A stretch of 15,594 nucleotides of DNA from NCBI GenBank assembly GCA_031287245.1, contig JAITTD010000304.1, forward strand, positions 1 to 15,594. Direction: 5' to 3'. This document shows, in pieces, positions 13,662 to 15,594 of the stretch. This DNA is from Bacteroidales bacterium. GTDB lineage: Bacteria; Bacteroidota; Bacteroidia; Bacteroidales; UBA4181. A program made the translations under genes and the position numbers. The notes under the pieces are model-generated. The model searched no databases, was not told where the DNA came from, and worked only from the letters and a program-made list of their open reading frames with translations. Numbering within the stretch: position 1 is the first letter of the stretch; each line of letters opens with the position of its first letter.

Positions 13662-14345
13662 CTATGCTATTTGTTTATTTCGTTGAATTTTAATGGAATA
13701 GCAAAAATATATAACGAGGAGGAGGATAAATGCACAGTAAATGACTGTTGTCCATATATTTGTAAATGCAGGTCCAAGCATTCCATAAAAAAACGATCCT
13801 ATCGGATTAAAAATCATAAGCAATGACGAGTTGCTTTTATCAGATAAAAGCATCCACAACCATTGAAGTACAGGAAAAGACGCAATAAGCGAAAACCTGT
13901 TGGGCAAAAACAAAAATTTTATGACTTTGTTTTGGGTTGTAATTTTGACTTGAGTGAAAATAGTTACAACAAAATAGGTGGTAAACAATGTTTGCAACAT
14001 AGTAAGGACAATAAAATAGATATTGAATGTGCAAAATGAACTAATCAATATACATACAGGGCTAATCAACAATGTCAAATACAATGGAGACTTATATATT
14101 TCCTTTAATAGACTGATTGTTGACATCACTTTATCTGACATAGTAACAGCATATTGTAAGACCATAAGTGAAGCCCCCAATGACGATAGTGACATAGACA
14201 AAATTTTGAGGTCTATTGATTTGTCAAATTCATAAAAATAACCATAAATGACAAAAATAGTAAAAAAACTACACGAGATAGTCAGTAAAAATTTTTTCAT
14301 ATCGCCATTTACGGTTTCAATTTGATTAGCATTTAACTTTTTCAT
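13662..14345 (-). CDS. Hypothetical multi-pass membrane protein
   Basis: I do not recognise a family for this 227-residue protein. It begins MKKLNANQIETVNGDMKKF, followed by about six hydrophobic stretches: LLTISCSFFTIFVIYGYF, ILSMSLSSLGASLMVLQYAV, LYLTLLISPVCILISSFC, IYFIVLTMLQTLFTTYFVV, a segment around SLIASFPVLQWLWMLL, and a final IWTTVIYCAFILLLVIYFC. A short basic tail follows. There is no visible enzymatic motif. A longer reading from GTG at 14390 would start inside the -7 promoter element, so the ATG at 14345 is chosen. Base composition is clearly more AT-rich than in the housekeeping genes to the left, consistent with acquired DNA. It converges with the SGNH hydrolase gene with 10 nt between stops and no hairpin seen. 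Confidence 0.75.
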   Translation of the reverse strand: MKKLNANQIETVNGDMKKFLLTISCSFFTIFVIYGYFYEFDKSIDLKILSMSLSSLGASLMVLQYAVTMSDKVMSTISLLKEIYKSPLYLTLLISPVCILISSFCTFNIYFIVLTMLQTLFTTYFVVTIFTQVKITTQNKVIKFLFLPNRFSLIASFPVLQWLWMLLSDKSNSSLLMIFNPIGSFFYGMLGPAFTNIWTTVIYCAFILLLVIYFCYSIKIQRNKQIA

Positions 14346-14389
14346 ATCACCAAATCTTAAATTATGTACTCCATTATTGAAATACGGCA

Positions 14390-14397
14390 CAAAGGTA
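14390..14397 (-). promoter_or_regulatory. -7 element of the membrane-protein gene
   Basis: On the minus strand this reads TACCTTTG, an exact TAnnTTTG, 44 nt upstream of the ATG at 14345. No -33 box at normal spacing was found. Confidence 0.5.
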
Positions 14398-14601
14398 AGC
14401 CATTTTATAACGCTGTGCGATTTTTTTCAAAAAAGTGGAAATATTTTTCTTAGTCATTGGTATTTAATTTGTTATGTTAAATTCGCATAGTAGAAGAAAA
14501 TCTTTCCATGACAAGGGTCACAATCAATTTCGGAAGATTTTATTAAGTCGCGCTCAAAACGTATCTATCCGTTTATCCGTTCCTCAAAAAAATACCCACA
14601 A

Positions 14602-14634
14602 TTGCTTACATATCAAAAAAAATATATATTTTTG
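14602..14634 (+). promoter_or_regulatory. Promoter of the VapBC-like module
   Basis: TATTTTTG (14627-14634) fits TAnnTTTG, with TTG (14602-14604) 22 nt upstream. The expected start of transcription lies within about 10-15 nt of the first possible start codons, so the leader is nearly absent. Confidence 0.5.
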
Positions 14635-14652
14635 TAACCAAAATGAATGGTC

Positions 14653-14907
14653 ATGAACGAAAATATAATGGTAGAAGTATTGGATAATGAGGCATTTATG
14701 TTTTTGAAGAGTATGGAACGCCTGCACGTTATTCGTATGTTTCGGAATCCCGCTGGGAATGCACAAAAACGCACAAAAAGGGGATCGCACGGCGGATTTG
14801 CCCAATCTTTTGGCGGCTGGGAAGGCGAAGACATGACAATGGACGAAATCAAGGATAAGATCAAAGCCAACCGGAAGTTCAAGGAACCGGAAAATCTGTT
14901 TGCATGA
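14653..14907 (+). CDS. Putative VapB-type antitoxin
   Basis: This 84-residue protein precedes a VapC-like reading frame and overlaps it by 4 nt (ATGA), the classic antitoxin-toxin arrangement. The N-terminal part (MVEVLDNEAFMFLKSMERLHVIRMF) resembles small Bacteroidetes antitoxins that begin with a V-x-V-x-D-x-x-A-x-x-x-L-x-x-M helix. The C-terminal part is charged (MTMDEIKDKIKANRKF), as expected for a toxin-wrapping tail. No AbrB or ribbon-helix-helix motif is obvious. Possible starts are ATG at 14647, 14653 and 14668; 14653 is a compromise and the choice is uncertain. The assignment depends mainly on its neighbour: partner and layout support it, sequence alone would not. Confidence 0.6.
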   Translation: MNENIMVEVLDNEAFMFLKSMERLHVIRMFRNPAGNAQKRTKRGSHGGFAQSFGGWEGEDMTMDEIKDKIKANRKFKEPENLFA

Positions 14908-15077
14908 AATACCTTTTGGATACCAATATTTGTGCGTTTCATCTCAGAGGTAAACTGAATCTTACAGGGCGAGTAGGCTGTTGCATCTCCGAAGTGACGC
15001 TTTTTGAAAAGCAAATATTTTTTGTATTCCCTAAAATCGCCAAAAGATTAACATTTTTTAACAAAACTCGGAAGTGA
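14904..15077 (+). pseudogene. Truncated VapC-like PIN-domain toxin
   Basis: The ATG overlaps the antitoxin stop. The frame gives 57 residues starting MKYLLDTNICAFHLRGKLN, the characteristic PIN-domain start of Bacteroidetes VapC toxins with the first catalytic Asp (LLDTN). CCISEVTLFE follows, the region that normally carries the second acidic residue (Glu in ISEVTLxE). Intact VapC proteins are about 130 residues. Here the segment between GKLNLTGRV and CCISE appears several residues shorter than usual, and after LFEKQ the sequence no longer looks like VapC and ends at TGA 15075-15077. The later acidic residues of the PIN active site are missing, so the toxin is probably inactive. It could still be expressed as a short peptide. 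Confidence 0.75.
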
Positions 15078-15141
15078 AGCTGCAATGTGTGTTAAACAAA
15101 TCGTGCCTCATTCTATCATTTTGAAAAAACATGATTAACGA

Positions 15142-15172
15142 AGCAGAGTAAAGGGCTACTCTGCTCTTTTTT
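15142..15172 (+). terminator. Rho-independent terminator after the VapBC remnant
   Basis: AGCAGAGTA (15142-15150) pairs perfectly with TACTCTGCT (15157-15165) around a 6-nt loop, followed by C and six T (15167-15172). It is oriented to stop plus-strand transcription, 65 nt past the truncated toxin, and protects the oppositely oriented gene that ends at 15179. Confidence 0.88.
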
Positions 15173-15178
15173 AACTAA

Positions 15179-15412
15179 TTATATTGCGCTATTAGCTCGG
15201 TTTTGATTCCGCTTTTTCAACTTATTAATAATAATTAAAACCGTTAAAGAGAGAATTGTTGATACTATTATGATGGCAAATACACCCATCGCTGCTATAT
15301 CACCTTTATTTTCCTTTGGGTAACAATCTTTTAAATAAGTCAAAAAAAGGATGATCAAAACACAACAGAGAACACCAAATGTCACACCAATGTTTTTTGT
15401 TATCTTACTCAT
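15179..15412 (-). CDS. Small two-helix membrane protein, unknown function
   Basis: This 77-residue protein starts MSKITKNIGV and has two hydrophobic helices, GVTFGVLCCVLIILFLTYL and an IAAMGVFAIIIVSTILSL-type segment running to VLIIIN. A short loop (KDCYPKENKGD) separates them and a basic tail (KLKKRNQNR) follows. No family is recognised. An upstream in-frame TTG would add eight residues, but the ATG at 15410-15412 is preceded by GAAGAA and is preferred. A good promoter lies upstream. It could be an orphan accessory protein; nothing indicates a partner. Confidence 0.6.
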   Translation of the reverse strand: MSKITKNIGVTFGVLCCVLIILFLTYLKDCYPKENKGDIAAMGVFAIIIVSTILSLTVLIIINKLKKRNQNRANSAI

Positions 15413-15490
15413 GATTTCTTCAATTAAAAATACCAAATTTTGATTTTATGACAGAGCCGAAGTCCGTTTAAACTCTATTCAAAATCGGGG

Positions 15491-15520
15491 CAAAGTTAAG
15501 CAAATTTTTTGTAGTCCAAA
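15491..15520 (-). promoter_or_regulatory. Bacteroidetes promoter of the small membrane protein gene
   Basis: On the minus strand TTTG (15517-15520) is followed after 18 nt by TAACTTTG (15491-15498), an exact TAnnTTTG. The leader to the ATG at 15412 would be about 70 nt. Confidence 0.7.
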
Positions 15521-15535
15521 TATTGGTTATTTTTG
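15508..15535 (+). promoter_or_regulatory. Probable promoter of the riboswitch-controlled transcript
   Basis: TATTTTTG (15528-15535) fits TAnnTTTG. A TTTG at 15508-15511 lies 16 nt upstream, slightly short spacing. It overlaps the divergent promoter of the small membrane protein and would start transcription just before the TPP-like element. Confidence 0.5.
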
Positions 15536-15563
15536 GCTAAATCTTTTTGAAGTGCTATTTTCG

Positions 15564-15594
15564 CTGACAAGGGGGCATGCTCTGCTGAGAGGAA
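15564..15594 (+). promoter_or_regulatory. TPP riboswitch (THI element), 5' part, cut by window end
   Basis: The right edge reads ACAAGGGGGC (15567-15576), then TGCTGAGAGG (15583-15592). G-rich strand, short hairpin and the invariant CUGAGA (15585-15590) in this order match the 5' half of the thiamine pyrophosphate riboswitch. GCA (15575-15577) can pair with TGC (15583-15585) as the P3 stem. The 3' half (ACCUGA and the closing strand) would lie beyond the window, so this rests on about 30 bases. If right, the gene to the right on the plus strand should be for thiamine synthesis or uptake. Confidence 0.65.

Larger units (their letters stand above)
14346..14652. other. Intergenic region, AT-rich, about 300 bp
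   Basis: This gap holds the promoter of the membrane protein at its left end, the antitoxin promoter at its right end, and a short ATCCGTTTATCCGTTCC stretch (about 14567-14583) resembling the repeat at 194-236. A 60-codon frame (14474-14656) shows no family features and runs into the antitoxin promoter and start, so it is not called as a gene. Nothing else was recognised. Confidence 0.5.

Noticed and set aside
14474..14656. 60-codon plus-strand frame
   Set aside because: It has no recognisable features, uses atypical codons, and overlaps the antitoxin promoter and possible start codons.
15131..15151. Six-codon frame MINEAE before the terminator, as a leader peptide
   Set aside because: It is too short, has no regulatory codon run, and merely overlaps the terminator stem by chance.

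Overview
The window looks like a chromosomal segment from a member of the Bacteroidetes, probably Bacteroidales. The reasons are several promoters fitting the Bacteroidetes consensus (TAnnTTTG at -7, sometimes with TTTG about 18-24 nt upstream), A-rich start regions with little Shine-Dalgarno sequence, a CTC-type L25 protein, an OmpP1/FadL-like outer-membrane protein, Bacteroidetes-type lipoproteins, and a large lipoprotein glycoside hydrolase. No rRNA, tRNA, CRISPR array, insertion sequence or integrase was seen.

Layout. (1) 1-2225, minus strand: an ABC export pair, ATPase then MacB/FtsX-type permease, followed by the 5' part of a four-helix-bundle (S23/23S-IVP) gene cut by the window edge. 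(2) 2304-4313: an intergenic tandem repeat, rplY (plus strand) and aroA (minus strand), converging on a shared hairpin that contains the aroA stop codon. (3) 4362-7710, plus strand: a polyprenol-phosphate mannosyltransferase-like enzyme, hisD and sufS packed tightly. sufS appears to start at a TTG that overlaps the hisD stop. (4) 7707-10606, minus strand: a Tyr/Gly- and Ser/Arg-rich lipoprotein followed by a FadL-like outer-membrane protein, behind a clear promoter and an unusually strong ribosome-binding site. (5) 10676-13651, plus strand: a GH106-like lipoprotein hydrolase and an exported SGNH-family hydrolase, probably co-transcribed. (6) 13662-15594: an AT-rich accessory stretch with a multi-pass membrane protein of unknown function, a VapBC-type antitoxin with a shortened and probably dead PIN toxin, a terminator, a small two-helix membrane protein, and at the right edge the 5' part of what looks like a TPP riboswitch read rightward out of the window.

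How the parts may work together. Regions 2 and 3 are housekeeping metabolism (ribosome, aromatic and histidine biosynthesis, sulfur mobilisation, lipid-linked mannose). Regions 1, 4 and 5 are envelope functions: export, outer-membrane transport and glycan breakdown. I do not see a complete new defence or mobile system. The observations most worth checking are the truncated vapC behind an intact antitoxin, the partial TPP riboswitch, the palindromic divergent promoter in front of aroA and the glycosyltransferase, the lipoprotein/FadL-like pair, and the GH106-like/SGNH pair.
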